Notes: generated by a model from the letters alone, not told the origin. Counted from the stretch's first letter, positions 13,201 to 26,400 are shown. The stretch is DNA of 64,000 bases from Mytilus trossulus (GCF_036588685.1 NC_086378.1:27319578-27383577), one strand, 5' to 3'. Numbers and translations: made by a program.

Positions 13201-13988
13201 CAAATATGAGAAAGTAAGTGACGTTAAAGTGTAATTTATAGGATAATAATTTGTATGTTTTTCTTCTTTTTCTCGAAATGGGGACATTGGTAGCCTAATA
13301 GTAGGGATACTACTGTATTACTGACTTTTAATGCTATAAGGTTGTTCGAGTTCGATTTTTTTTTTACTGAATGTCGGTGCCAGGTCCTCTGCCAATCCAT
13401 TTTTCAAAAGATTTGAATGGGTTTTTACTAATTAATTTATAAAGCTTGCTGTTCGGTGTGAGCCACGGCTCCGATTTGGATACCGTACTTTAACCTATAA
13501 TGGTTTACTTATATCAATTGTGACTTGGATGTTGTCTCATTGGCACTCATACCACATCTTCTTATATTTATAAACAAGTTTACTCTGGCTTCATCCACCA
13601 ATAAATAAAGACTGGCTGTCATGTTAAACAAATATTGCTGAAAGGATAGCATTATAGACACCACAAATTTATCATCAATCAATCATATTGACGTATACTC
13701 TAGATGTCAACCACACAAAGTCGTACACTATATATTTTTTTTAATTTTAGCTTAATTGCTTTTGGAGTCGGAGAGAGAATGTGCGTTGGATATGAAATGG
13801 CGCTAGATAGAATGTTCCTGTATACCACATACATATTGCAAAAATTCTCCTTCGTTGTTCCGAATGGATCGCATCTAAAGTCACATGACCCACGCAAAAT
13901 GGTTTCCGCTTCACCAGTTCTGCTGCCACCGCCCTATATGTGTCGGGTTGTGAAGAGGAAGGATATAGGAAAAGAAGAAGTTGAATAA
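7214..13988 (+). CDS. Cytochrome P450, CYP2-clan-like (6 exons, 507 aa)
   Basis: Coding exons are 7214-7766, 9597-9796, 11517-11655, 12425-12690, 13086-13213 and 13751-13988. All junctions are GT-AG and the phases agree, giving 507 residues, a normal P450 length. Visible in order: an N-terminal membrane anchor (residues 3-21), the hinge PPGP (30-33), ExxR (E354, R357), the PERF-type motif PERY (409-412) and the haem-binding loop FGVGERMCVG with thiolate Cys440. Two normally conserved sites differ: the C-helix WxxxR is F122...K126, and the I-helix (A/G)Gx(D/E)TT reads TSILTT at 297-302, so the acidic residue is Leu300. P450s of this clan are usually microsomal haem monooxygenases of lipids, steroids or xenobiotics. 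The substitutions make ordinary monooxygenase activity uncertain, but the frame is intact. Substrate and subfamily cannot be told from sequence. Confidence 0.9.
8261..8783 (-). mobile_element. MITE-like repeat in P450 intron 1
   Basis: A roughly 520-bp unit, inverted relative to a related copy at about 62030-62620. Both share blocks such as CAAAATATAGCAGTTTTAC and GACCTCAAATTT, and end in inverted termini around AGTAGGTCC. No coding capacity. A non-autonomous DNA transposon is the simplest reading. Confidence 0.65.
10195..11300 (-). repeat. Degenerate minisatellite in P450 intron 2
   Basis: About 1.1 kb of imperfect 14-30-bp units built on ATAACGATGAATGAACACG. The most regular units lie at 10260-10465. 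They create overlapping minus-strand ORFs rich in RYFVFIHRY that are repeat artefacts. The array lies within the intron between 9796 and 11517. Confidence 0.85.
11811..11960 (+). repeat. Dispersed repeat with GACGCGCGTTTCGTC core
   Basis: Starts ACCAGGATTA, has the hairpin-prone core AGACGCGCGTTTCGTCT, then GACTCATCAGTGACGCTCGA and a segment ending near GAGGACCAAAATTC. Related copies lie at 15731, 16243, 22048, 27868, 28230, 29672, 39410, 52736 and 52900. It sits in P450 intron 3. Confidence 0.8.
13440..13570 (+). repeat. Dispersed repeat ending in CTCATTGGCACTCATACCAC
   Basis: A 130-bp fragment in P450 intron 5, also found at 24420-24690 and, more diverged, at 30950-31205, with an inverted fragment at about 20225-20330. 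Probably the 3' part of a retroposon. Its poly-T-rich 5' part is seen only in the longer copies. Confidence 0.65.
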
Positions 13989-14031
13989 AGGTCAATTGGA
14001 TTCACAAACATAGCTTTTGTGCTCATAGTGC

Positions 14032-14037
14032 AATAAA
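14032..14037 (+). promoter_or_regulatory. Polyadenylation signal of the P450
   Basis: AATAAA 44 bases after the P450 stop codon. It is the first good signal downstream and implies a very short 3' UTR. Confidence 0.55.
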
Positions 14038-15730
14038 GTTTTCCCACCGTTTTAGGAAATGGATGTAGTACGACAGTTGCAACAAAACAATTATTTGAAC
14101 AATGAAAAAAACGTATTTTTTCCGTATTAATAATCGTCTGCATTGTAGAATGCTCGTTTTGCTTACACAAAATGTTACGCAAGTGATTGCAAGTACAATT
14201 CTAAAAATATAAATGTCTAACCGAGATAGACTTTAAATTAACATCTGCATGTCAGTCATTGTTTAAATCATACATCTGCTATGAAAAGTGCATGAGTTTT
14301 AGTGTAAATATACAGACGAAATTGTTTCTAAATTGTTATGTAGATATTTTTAATTTATGTTGTCATGGAAATAAAATGTAAATTGTGTTTGTTCTGAAAT
14401 ACATTTTGATTACCTTCAACAGGCTAGTGTCAATATGGTCGAAACAGAGAAACATGGGAAATGGAAGCAAACAAACATTTATCACTATATACATGACTCG
14501 TATTTGTCGATGAAACCCGGATTCGTTTCATTTAACTGATTCCTACTGTGCACACTCCTTTATTTATCAGTTTGTATTTATATATATATATCAATCATGT
14601 CAATATAATCATCTAACTGTACATGTCTTTGAAATAAGGGGTGATCCAGAGATCCGACATCATTATTGTTCCGACGTCCCATTAGTCAGACATCCTAAAA
14701 TCCAAAATAAGAAAATAATATTTTTCAAAGAATCGGGTGTTAATATGGTAGCAAATATTGAACTAATAATCATTTCATCCGCGTCAGACAGTGAAACCTT
14801 TGCCGAAATGCAACAAGTTTTGTTTATTTTTAAATGTAGTAATTTGCAGCCACGGTTAGTCTGTACATGTGACTGACGTCAAATCCAACGCCTCGTGTAA
14901 CGGGTGAATGTCACGCTCTTTGTACGTCAAAGAACCCTTTCAACAACTCTGGTGGATGCTTTAATATGTATGTCTGACCTGCTGCAAGACGAAATGTTTA
15001 AATATCTATATCTAGCTTGCCCTGATTTTTCTAGTTGCTGTTCAAATTTTACACCTCTTATCCAGGTTGAACTCCTTAATTGATTTAATAATGTATGAAT
15101 CGTATTAACATTTGTTCTTATCCTAATAGTGCTTGAAATATTTGCCACTGAACACACAGCAAAACATTTCAGTATATTTAAACAATGAATTATACCACAT
15201 ATACACTGCCTACCTGTTAATTAAGAGAGTCATAATCCCAACTGTTTCCATAAGGGAATTGAGAACCTATTTATATTATTGTTTACTATCAATACAAAAC
15301 AAGTACGTTCGCTGGGTTTCATGTCTATATTAAAAAAGAATTCGACAAAACTTTATCAGTTGCAGGCACTCGTCGATTAGCACTAGACCCAAGCTGGCAG
15401 CCACTTCAAGCAGTCACTTTTTTCAAGCAGCCAATTTTGATGATATTTATAAAAACCAAAAACCTCTATAAAACTCAAACGTTCCAAAAATCTCTAGCAT
15501 AAATTCTGATATTCTGAAGTCAAGGTTTCGCATACATTGTGAATTCGAGTTCTTTTAAAAAATGGTTACCTCGTCAAAAAACAAAAACAAAATAAATGAC
15601 AGGTGTTCTGTTCTTTCTGGTTTTCAAAAACACTGTATAGTCTTAATAAATTAAAAAGCGGAGACAAACACATCGCTGGAAATCCCACTGTAATAACCTA
15701 TACTACTAGTATATAATTAGTTATCAAATG

Positions 15731-15890
15731 TACCAGGATTATAATTTAGTACGCCAGACGCGCGTTTCGTCTACATAAACTCATCAGTGACGCTCAAATC
15801 GAAATCTGATAAAGCTAAATATGTACAAAGTTGAAGAGCATCGAGGATCCAAAATTCCAAAAAGTTGTGCCAAAATACGGCTAAGGTAAT
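15731..15890 (+). repeat. Dispersed repeat with GACGCGCGTTTCGTC core
   Basis: Full-length copy of the family described at 11811, running from ACCAGGATTATAATT through the core to AAAAGTTGTGCC. Confidence 0.8.
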
Positions 15891-16242
15891 CGTACACTAC
15901 AATGTATGACATTGTCATCAAAGAAAATTAAATGATTGGAAACAGGCAAATCTTTTAAACAGTACAATAACCAAAAAAATCTTAATATATTTAAAAAAAA
16001 AATGTCCATTCATGAAAGTTATGGAACATAAACTCTTGACAACCGACGAGGGATTACTATGTACGTGACATGTCTGTATCTTATTACAGTGGCTCACACA
16101 CTCCGATCAATTATAATGGTAATTTCAAATAATTTTATGACGTAACTCGCCTTTCTGTCGGACACAACTGTGTCCCTTGGCCCATTTCTAAATAAGAAAT
16201 GATTTAAAAGAAAGATTCAGATATATCTAAAATATACTCATC

Positions 16243-16620
16243 AAGGATACCAGGACTGAAATTTTGTATTTAAGCCAGACGCACGTTTCGTCTATTCAAA
16301 AGACCTATCGGCACTGACGCTCGAATAAAAAAGTTTGAAAGGCAAAATTAAGCACGAAGCTGAAGAGCATAGGGGACCAATAATAATGTTTGCCAAATAC
16401 AGCTTAGGTAATCTATATTCCTGAGGTAGAGAAGCCTGATTTTTTTCAAATATTCAAAGTTTTGTTACCAGTTAGTTTATAATTATGACAATATCAATGA
16501 TAATTCATATCAACACAGAAGTGCTGAATACTGGGCTGGTGATACCCTCGGGGAATAAAAACTAAACCAGCAGTGGGATGGACACAGTGGTTGTAAATAA
16601 ACTCATCATAGATACCATAG
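16243..16620 (+). repeat. Two adjacent dispersed-repeat modules
   Basis: 16243-16410 is another copy of the 11811 family, with core CAGACGCACGTTTCGTCTA. 16500-16620 is a copy of the associated module (GTGCTGAATACTGGGCTGGT...CCAGCAGTGG) that also accompanies the copies at 28090, 39270 and 52800. Confidence 0.7.
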
Positions 16621-17740
16621 GTAAGTCATGTGACATTTCAGTATACTTACGATAAATCTTAGTTGTAAGGTTTTTTTTGTGAAACCGACTCCTGAACTGG
16701 ATTGAAATTTTGTATTTGTATGAATTATTATTCGGAATTGTTTCATTTACGTATTTTAAACTTTCCTGTTTTTATTGATTTGTGTTCCCTTCCGCTGCGT
16801 CATTACAATCTCTAGGACCAGTTATTATACGTATGTTCGTTCAGCTGATATGATAAGTGTTTTCCTGTTTTTGCAAGTGGCTTTGAACTTCCGTATACAG
16901 AAATTAACCTTAAGAGTTTATTCTTGGTTTCTGTTTCCTTCCAATTTTTTCTTCTGAAAATAACACACGGTCTTTGTAAAGGTCAATAACAGTCAACTCC
17001 CTTTGCATGTAATATAAATATAAGCACGAAACCAAATAGATCCATCAAACCAAAATGGCCACCTTTTTTCTATCTTCATAACAAAAAACATTTAAATGCT
17101 CACCAAACGAATTCGGGAACCGAGCCGACCATGCGAGGGCTCACCCGCCAGTCAAGGTCGTTAAACACCACTACCTAGTTAGTGATTACCAATGAGAACT
17201 CTCTATCAGAGACCATATGACATATACATCAATAACTATAGGTTGTCGTACGGCCTTCAACAATGAGCAAATTCAATACCGCATAATCAGCTATAAAAGG
17301 CCCCGAAATCACAAATGTAAATTAATTCAAACGAGAAAACTTACAGCCTGCTTTATATACAAAATAATGAAGGAATATCAAACTTATCATACTTCACGTT
17401 AAAATGCAATGTTTGATTGGCTAAGACGAGGGTGTTAATTCACTCTATCACATGGCTGAGCGGGTGACATTTTTTTTAAATGTTACCCTCTCGTCCAGAC
17501 CAATCAAAAAACAATATTTCAAAGGACAATGAATTGAATTTACATCAATTTATTTAAGACATTGATTAAACGTTTTACGTTTTGGCTAAGATTCTATTAT
17601 TTGACTGTCAAAATAAAAAAATAAAACATCTTGCTTCACTTCTGTTAATTTTTCTAGTATGTGACGTTATAGAAAATACTTTTAAATAAAATTCATCAGT
17701 AAAAGACAATAATGATAGACCATTCAGTATAATAAATTGA

Positions 17741-17874
17741 ATAACACATAGCTGAGAGGGTGATAGACCAGACTGGTACCCCTAGAAAAAGCATTGTCAA
17801 CTTTGGTTTCGCCGCGATTGACAATGTTTTCACGGGTACCAATCTGCTCTATCACCCTCACAGCTATGTGTTAT
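17741..17874. mobile_element. 134-bp foldback MITE
   Basis: Near-perfect terminal inverted repeats of about 27 bp (ATAACACATAGCTG at both ends, one internal mismatch) around a GC-richer centre that is itself partly palindromic (GGTACC pairs). No coding capacity. Confidence 0.75.
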
Positions 17875-19183
17875 TTATATAATGTCACACAGCAACACTT
17901 TAAAATACAACCATTGAATTACAGGCTCCGGTTTATGTTACAACGAAGATTTGTCGTTTTTATGTTACAATTACATCTTCTGTGCATTATCTTATTTATT
18001 AAAATAAATATAATACTGCTTGATATCAAGTCAATATCTTTATAGCATTTTTGCAGTAGATCAGCTTGATAACCCAGTTAGAAATTTTAATTCATATTTC
18101 AGAACTTATTTTTTAATTGATATGGCTATACATAGGATGGATTCGGAAGTAAGCTGTACAAAGTTTATACATTCATTCGTTCATCTTTGGCATTTTACTC
18201 TTTCCTGAACCCATTATTGAAAATGATTGGTTAGTTAAAAGATTTGCCAGACCTCCGGGTTCAAACGAAGAAGTGTTGAGAAAAAAAAGACATCTTCTAA
18301 ATTTAAATATTGGTAGTTCCAGCTTCAAAGTTGGACACAAAGTGATATCGCAACAACTAAAATTGGCGTGTGGGCCTTGATAGTTAAAAGGGTTTTCTAG
18401 ATGTATACAGTCTATTTTCAATGAACAGAGATAAAAATCAGACTAGAAAAAAATGATTTATTTCAATGCATGGGACTATGAACTACTTGCAACAGAATCT
18501 TTGTTAATGCAATCTCTGTTAATGACAAATGTACACAATGATATTATGGCGTATTCACGAACAAAGGGCAAATTTTGTAAAATTATATATGTATATATAC
18601 ATGAAAACAAACAATTACAACATTTAACACAATAAACAATTATCACACATATTGTAAAAAGCTCAAGCTACTTGACAGAAATTGCACAGCTTAAGTTTCG
18701 TTAGTGTATACAATTGGATTTTGGTTGTTGTACGTATAAAAATGTATAAGTTGGAGCTAAATTAGGCAATGCTTTATAAGCCTTTTACAATACAGGACTG
18801 TCAGTATATAGAAATGCAATTATTTTTATCTCTCAAAATGTGTATTATATATTACTGAAATGATACGAAAGTTACAAATATACTAAGCTTGAAAGTAAAA
18901 AAAAATGTATGCTATGATTTCAAAATAATATCTACAAGTTCCTGTTCTGTTCTTGACCCTCATACTTCATAAAGTGAGCATCTCAACCAATCATAATCCT
19001 AACAGCTTTGACGCAGTGTACAATACATCTATTATTTGGCATGAAACAAGTCTATTTTTTTTCACCAATGACCACTCATATTTATAAAAACACATAAGAC
19101 AAACACAATCACATTGTCTGTGGAATTCCATCCAAATGTCTTGTGTTAAGACCGGGGTTTACGATAAATATGAATTCGCTGTT

Positions 19184-22100
19184 TCAATTCTTATCAGACA
19201 TCTCCTTGTCTTCTTTACGAATCTGCGAAACCAGAATAAACGATGTTGCAGCAGCGATAATCTGAAATATTACAAAAAATAAATAAGTTAAAATAATCAT
19301 AGTCCATTATAAAGGTAACTTTGAATCTTATACAGAATAACATATTGCAAGACCCCATTTTCCCATACTGGTATCACCTAAGTTGAACAAAGGTGTACAG
19401 AAAAACATATCAATTAACATTACATTGCATTAATAAAGCCCCGACATGACAAATGTGAAATAATTCAAACGAGAAAATTAACGGCCTGATTTATAATAAA
19501 AAAAAATATAACGAATGTGGTGGGTGCCACTTATTTTGGATCTGGTGCAGTAATGTAACAGCTCTACTAAAGAGATCACTTTAAAACTAGTTTTATAACT
19601 AACACAAAAGCAATAGACAAAAAGCATTGAAATAAGAGTACCCGCAGTAACTAAAAGCTAATCAAAAGCCAATTACAAATTATAAATAAAGCATGTACTC
19701 AGTCTAAATTATTTCAACGAGTTAAATATGACATTGATATTCAATGACCATAAATATGTGTGCAATCCGAATAATCATGATGCAGTAGTAATGTATTGGA
19801 ATGAAGATGTTATATGACATGATCCATTCGTCACTGTCATAATTTTATAAAATCATCATTAATCCATATTTGTTTTCGTAGTACAAATCCGTCAATTTTA
19901 ATGCAGTCAGTTTTAACATGTAAACATGTAAACATGAAATTATGCAATGTTATGCAGTATTTTTACAACAAGAATTGTATCTGTGAACTTTGTGTTTGTT
20001 TTCAAAAGCTCACTGTGGCTTTGAGAAGCAGAACACTATCAAAACCGTTAGCGTTTTCCTTCAGGTTTAGTTGGCTTTATGTAGGGTATAGTCTTTAAGT
20101 CTTTGATGAAGAGCTTTATAGACTTCGAGATGGGGAACTCAAGTCATAGCCTAGGTGCTGTCGACCGTTTGTAGGTTTTTGATCTTTTGGTCTCATGAAT
20201 AACACCCCATAATCGCTTTTGATGTGCTTAGATACAGGAAGATGTGGTTTGCGTGCAAATGAGACAACTCTCCATCCAAGTCACAATTTGTAAAAGTGAA
20301 CCATTACAGGTCAAAGTATAAATCAAACTCGAAAAAGAGAAAATTAGTAAACTCAGTACTTACCTGTACAATAACAATTAATATGCAGATGGCGATAAAG
20401 GCACTTGTGTATTGGTCCAACAACTGATTCAAGATGTCATAACAACCCTAAAATAAAATAAAACACGTGGAATACTAGAGATTATTTTATGGGGAAAATA
20501 GGGGGGAATTAAACCAGTACAAGAAAATTGTGAATTGATATATAAACATTTAGAATTGTGATTGACTCTTCAATGTTTGTAAAAGGTTTTAATTTTTCAA
20601 TTACATCTTGGTTCGTGAATCACTAAAGAGACAACAATTATCGAAATTCGTATCTAATTCAGTACAAATACCAGCGTTTAGTTAAGTTTTTACTTGGAAA
20701 ATCAAAAAGAACAGGATTTTTTTTTACTTCTACTTATCCTAGAAATTTTAAATTGTAGATATCATAGTTATCAGAAGATATGGTATGAACGCCAAACATC
20801 ATTTCATAAGAAAACAATAAATATATTTTATTTGAGTAGTTTTACCCTATCGACATAGCTCGTAGCAGGATTTACGGCCAATGTACAAGGTTGAACGAAA
20901 GCTTCTACTTATCCTAGAAATTTAAAATTGTAGATATCATAGTTATAAGAAGATATGGTATGAACGCCAGACATCATTTCGTAGAAAACAATATATATAT
21001 TATATTTGAGTAGGTTTACCCTATCGACATAGCTCGTAGCAGGATTTACGGCCAATGTACAAGGTTGAACGAAAGCTGTGGTAGCGCTGTCTGGTGTGGC
21101 TCCTTTACAACAAAAAGTTGGTACTACCCGTGGACCTCTTGTTGGTGTTTGCCACCATAAAGTTGAGATAAAATCGTTGACTTGGATTTGCTGATTTACA
21201 CCACAACATTGGAACTACAAAACAAATTTGTGTATATATTTGAATATATTACTGGCATCTGATTTTATTTCAAAACTTTGCAAGGTAGTACTATTGCATT
21301 TTTCATTTTTATGAAACATGAGTATTGAATGTATACAAAATCAAGAAAATGTTTCAGAAACCGTAATATTAATCAGGAAAAAATATAATTTACAAACGAC
21401 TGGAGCAAGGGATCAATCGCATGTAATGACTTTCAATTTAAAAATAGATTTAAGACATACTAGTATCTTTCTATATTTCAGAAGCAATGTAAATGTGCTG
21501 GTTATATCTGTTACAAATTAAAATAGTGACGCTATTCTTAGCGATGGCTACCGCTCGATAGTCTATCATTGGTGTATTCAAATGGTGCGAAAACCAATAG
21601 AACATTTTCCAGCAAATAATTAACATAAGTGCAATGTATACCATACAACAACTTACTGTGAGAAAGAGGAAGTTCCAAGCTGTTGTGAGAATACTTCCAA
21701 AATCTCCTTCATAGTTTTGAATCAACTGTAACATCTTCTGTCTCAAGTTTCCTTGGAACTGTTGGTAGAAAGAATGACATTAGTTAAAACATAGAATACT
21801 CAGATTTCAGATGACAGTACTTGAACAAGACAAATTAAAAAATGGGTATAGAAATGAATTATACAAAATCTGAGCATTTAAACTAAAGATTGCAGTAATC
21901 AGTACGTGCATGTGTTAGTATGTGCTTCAATGCATTATTATCGTTATTTTACAAAACCTAGAAACATATCTAAACATTTGCAATACAGAAACTAACATCT
22001 GAACCGTTCGGTCTTTTTAAGTATCAGTAAATACACTCATCATATATACCAGGATTGAAATTGTGATATGCGCAAGAAGCGCGTTTCGTCTCCAAAAAGA

Positions 22101-23410
22101 CTCATCAAAAATCATTGTTACGTTCGAAGAAAATAATATGTGTCTTGTATACTTACTTCTTGTTTTATTTGGAAAGAAACTCCCAGAACAGTAATTTCCA
22201 AAACTAATAGGACAATTATTATCACGCCATACTGAAAAGAAATATGTATATTTGATATCAAAACTATACACTATTAGAGGAAAACGCGTAACCACTTCAA
22301 TTTTCATGTATTCATAGAATAATATCATTTCAGTCTTTAGTTAAAGTGTTGCATTCATTCTTTAGACTCATCTTATTAACATATAATTTGATATGCATGT
22401 TAAGGTTTTTCTTATCATTTCAATCTTTATGAGTTTAATTTGATTAATTGACTGAATTTCAGCTATAGACTATCTTTTATATAGTCGAGACGAATTATAA
22501 TGTTGTATTCATCATTTCATTTAAATAGTGTATCCTCGTTTGGCATTTTTTCTATTATGGTAACACAATGACGACGAATTTGTACATTTACTAATAAGAT
22601 TTGATAACACTTACAATGATGAGTAACACTACCAGTCTTTTACAAGCTCCAACTATACCCATCAGAGACACAACTATGGAAAAGATCCCCGTTGCTATGA
22701 CCATTCCAGCTACTGCTCGAAGTAAGAATCCCATCCGGGTATTTCCTATTTCTATATTATCTAGCAAAGGGAGATAAGATTGTAGATATTCGCCTCCTTT
22801 CGCTTGGACTGCAATACCTGCCGCCATCAAAGCTATTCCAAAAATCTAAAAATGAAATTTTGAAATCTATAGTACAACCACTCTTCAAAGATTCCAGGCT
22901 TATCAATTGTACTCAAGACAATCTTTTCTTTTGCAAAAGACTCGTCCGTCACGACGCTCGAAAATAGAGAGATAAAGGGCCAACTAAAGAACGAAGTACT
23001 CAGAATTCATAATGTCGATAGATTTTGTCAAATGCCGAAAGCGTTATTTATTGTTTGTTTAAACAATTCTTAGTATTTCGAATAGTTCAACGTTTTGTTA
23101 ATGTTTTATTTTTAATAACGTTTGAGTGAATTTGCAAAGGTAATGCAACAAGGTTGTCATATATCCTGTAATCTCTACACAAATTTGAAAATTTTTTTTT
23201 TGCTTATTTCCTTTAATCAGCATTACATATATTTTTTTAGATAGCAACTTTATTAATTTCTCAAATTTTGTAAATAAAATATATTTAAAAAAATTAATAA
23301 TAATTAGCATATTCTATAATCTATAAATAAATCTATAAATAAAATCTTACCACAAATACTATATTAATAGTTATAAGAAACACCATTCCAAATTTCCCCA
23401 ACAAATTCAT
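19184..23410 (-). CDS. Tetraspanin 1 (7 exons, 274 aa)
   Basis: Minus-strand exons in order: 23351-23410, 22615-22845, 22157-22231, 21657-21758, 21020-21214, 20364-20447 and 19184-19261. Lengths are 60, 231, 75, 102, 195, 84 and 78 nt; every junction is GT-AG and phase 0. The product has four membrane segments (about residues 8-32, 64-86, 91-116, 232-258). It carries the tetraspanin signature GIVGACKR after TM2 with Glu109 in TM3, and a large extracellular loop with CCG (159-161) and six cysteines (159, 160, 191, 192, 208, 223). The cytoplasmic tail ends KEMSDKN. Tetraspanins organise membrane microdomains and partner receptors; no specific partner can be inferred. The ATG at 23410 starts a normal TM1. 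It is divergent from a second tetraspanin at 26891. Confidence 0.92.
20727..21077 (-). repeat. 175-bp tandem duplication of the end of tetraspanin 1 exon 5
   Basis: 20727-20901 and 20902-21077 are near-identical direct copies about 175 bp apart. The second copy contains the true 3' end of exon 5 (21020-21077) and its donor. The first carries a second copy of those roughly 58 exon bases with an intact GTAAAA donor, but without the exon's 5' half, so it lies as an exon fragment inside intron 5. Confidence 0.9.
22048..22130 (+). repeat. Dispersed repeat fragment, GCGCGTTTCGTCT core
   Basis: Diverged, shortened copy of the 11811 family, ending just downstream of tetraspanin 1 exon 3. A further degenerate fragment lies at about 22890-23000 in intron 1. 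Confidence 0.6.
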
Positions 23411-26400
23411 CTTGATGATTGTAAGCTCCTTAACACTGTCGCAGAACTATATGTTTATTCCTCGAAAGTATAGCTACGAATGATCAAGTTGATATTGAAT
23501 ATCTTTATTAAAATATTAAGTATTTAAGAAATTAGTAAGGAATGTATAATTAGTCATGTAAGTGTAATATTTTGGGTGACTTCATTACAAGTAATCGATT
23601 CTACAGTAATGACAGGTGACAGCCAATTATTGATTGGGGGACAAATCATACTTTATAGAGAGGGAGAAAAAATAGGAGTGTGAGAATGTTATAATTTGAA
23701 ACATTTTGGGTTTTATGAAACAATCGGATATTGAATATAGATATTGTATGCGTTTGTTTTTGTACAGGTAATAATAAAAGAAAATGCAATCACTGCTACT
23801 CGATGGTTTGAGCTCTGTTGGTATAGTAACAGAGAGATGTTTACCGCCGTTAACGGGCCATAAAGTTCTGTGATAATGAAAAAAAAGAGGTTTAAGTTTA
23901 ATAGGAAAAACATATACATGTATGTACATTTTCTTTGAAATATTTTCTTTGACGTGGATAGTGTTTTTGTGTGAGCGGATGCGGATGGATTGAATAAATA
24001 AATCCGTTCGAATTTTATATCGATCAAAACAAAACTAACATGTATGCAGAGGGGTTATTTTGTATTTTTCAAAGCAATATCATGATAGTTCAGGCACTGT
24101 TACATCAAACATATTTTTTTAATAGCTTTCTATTATATTTAAGAAATTAGTGTAATGTACAATTACAAAATGTTATACCCGTAGGTGTTAAGTGATTTAA
24201 AAAATATGTTATGTACATGTCATTCATTTATCATTGCCCACTAGCGGTAGTTTATGAATGATATCAGCTGTTGTTGATGTTACAGTATGTATGATCTGCA
24301 CTTTGACCTTAAATTGCTTTTGATTTTATGTAAAATGAATCAATAACAGAGTAAACAAAACAAAACAAGAAAATTTTATAAACATACAACAGTAACATAC
24401 ATGAATCTGATGTTCAGTGATTGTCGTTTGTTAATGTGGTTCATATTAGTGTTTCTTGTTTCTCGTTTTTTTTTTTTATATATATAGATTAGACCATTTG
24501 GTTTTCCTGTTTGAATGGTTTTACACTAGTAATTTTGGGCCCGTTTATAGCTTGCTGTACTGTGTGAACCTAGGCTCCATGTTGAAGATCATACCTTGAC
24601 TTATAATGGTTTACTCTTATGGATTGCGACTTTTATGGAGAGTTGCCTCATTGGCACTCATACCACATCTTCCTATATCTATCATATTTATTCATTCGTG
24701 TGGGCCTCATTTCCACAATTGTAAAGGTTGTTTTAGAAAATTAATAAACACCCGGCAAAATATTTTCATACTGTTGGTAGGTAATCTTTATATAACTATA
24801 TTATTAATTTTTTTTTCAGAAATAGCGATTTTGGGTGATTTTCAGGGAAACCAATGCCCAATAACTTATAAAGATAGATTGCATAGGTTGTTCTTGCAAT
24901 TTGGTATGTTATATATCTTTTTGTTTGCATTTTTTTGCAAATTCGTTTGAACACACTTTTGAAAGTGAAATTCTCACAACTGACGATATAGTCACGTTCA
25001 CTGCTACACTTGCACACTACAAAATATCCATTGACTGACAATATATTGTACAGATATTTAAAAACTTTTCTAGACTGTGACCTCGTGAACCGTTAATAAC
25101 AAATAACGTCGAGGTAACTGTGCAGCATTAATAATGAGCAAAACCCATACCATACCTGGCTATAAAAGGCAGGACATAATATCTGAGAAATGCTGTCATT
25201 ATTCGTCACAATTTAGACGAACATAAACGGTTATCACAAATTTATTAAGCCATGTAACTGCATAGGTATATAATAAAATGATTTGTCTCTGATAACTGTT
25301 GATAATCTACTATGCTCATGCTTGATAAATCTAGTATCAGTAAAATGAATGATCTTGTATGACTGCTATTAACTTGTAGAACTATATGTTATCTAAACAT
25401 TTGTCCCTATTACACCGATACCATTCTTGTCGAAATCGTTTGAAAAAAATCAAAAACTACTTTTCAACAATAATTTTGTATTATATAACAAGATTTAGAA
25501 TTCTAATGTATAGTTATTTTTCTATTGCCAAAGTCAATAAGGTCATTTTTGTCGTCAAAAGATAAATAGTTACATAAAGTAGATTAGTTTGGGTATTAAA
25601 ACAAAATTTATCAACACTTTAGTTAATAATGTACTAAACAAATTTAAAGGAGATGAAAAAGAGGAACCCTTGCCAAGCCAACGTTTGGTGAAGTATTTGT
25701 AAAAAGTCTATGTATTTATCTTAATTGTAGCTCAATACGTGTCCCCTTCAAAGTCGCCTCTGCAAAGAATAGAGATCCCTCATGTAAGTTCCTTGATGTA
25801 TGAAGTATAATGCATATTTAAAATAACAACACTCGGAAATTCATGAATTATTTTTGTTAAAAAAAACATGGTCTTGATTCGTAGATGTCTTTGTGTGTTC
25901 TTTTGTGTCGTTGTGTTGCTATCTCATTTACATCTTCGTCATACATCATTTTATTCACATACGTACGTTCATTGTACACATTTAAGACAAAGTAAATAAA
26001 TATAAGAAATTGGTCGAAAAACTATATAACTGTCATGTACGAAATATGAATATAGCAGAGACCTCTGGTTGAAATTATTGAAATGGTAGATGGAGTCCCT
26101 GTATACCAAAACATAGTAGATAACAACTAACGTGAAGATATGTTCTTGTCCGGAGTAAAGAAGTAGGATGAAGACGTCACCAATTGAACGTGGGAGCCTT
26201 GGAGTTTTCACTTAGTCATTCTGTCCGTACGTCCGTCACCTATTTTAGAAACACAAAAACTCCAAAAGTGTCGCTAGGGTGCCAATGAAATTTAACACAG
26301 TTCTTGTGCATATTATGTGTATGAGAAATATGGGTCGTTAATTTCGGAGAAAAAAACATATCTGCTCAAAACAAAAATTCTAAGAAATAGAGATAATCCA

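Larger units (their letters stand above)
14038..18453. other. Intergenic spacer between P450 and tetraspanin 1
   Basis: No coding exon recognised. It holds dispersed-repeat copies (15731-15890, 16243-16410, 16500-16620, 17175-17340), a foldback at 17741-17874 and another at about 17408-17510. The remainder is AT-rich unique sequence. AATAAA on the minus strand near 18455 is a possible 3' end for tetraspanin 1. Confidence 0.5.

Noticed and set aside
24606-24950. 114-codon plus-strand ORF between the tetraspanins
   Set aside because: Its first part is the dispersed repeat at 24420-24690 and the rest is AT-rich sequence without a domain.
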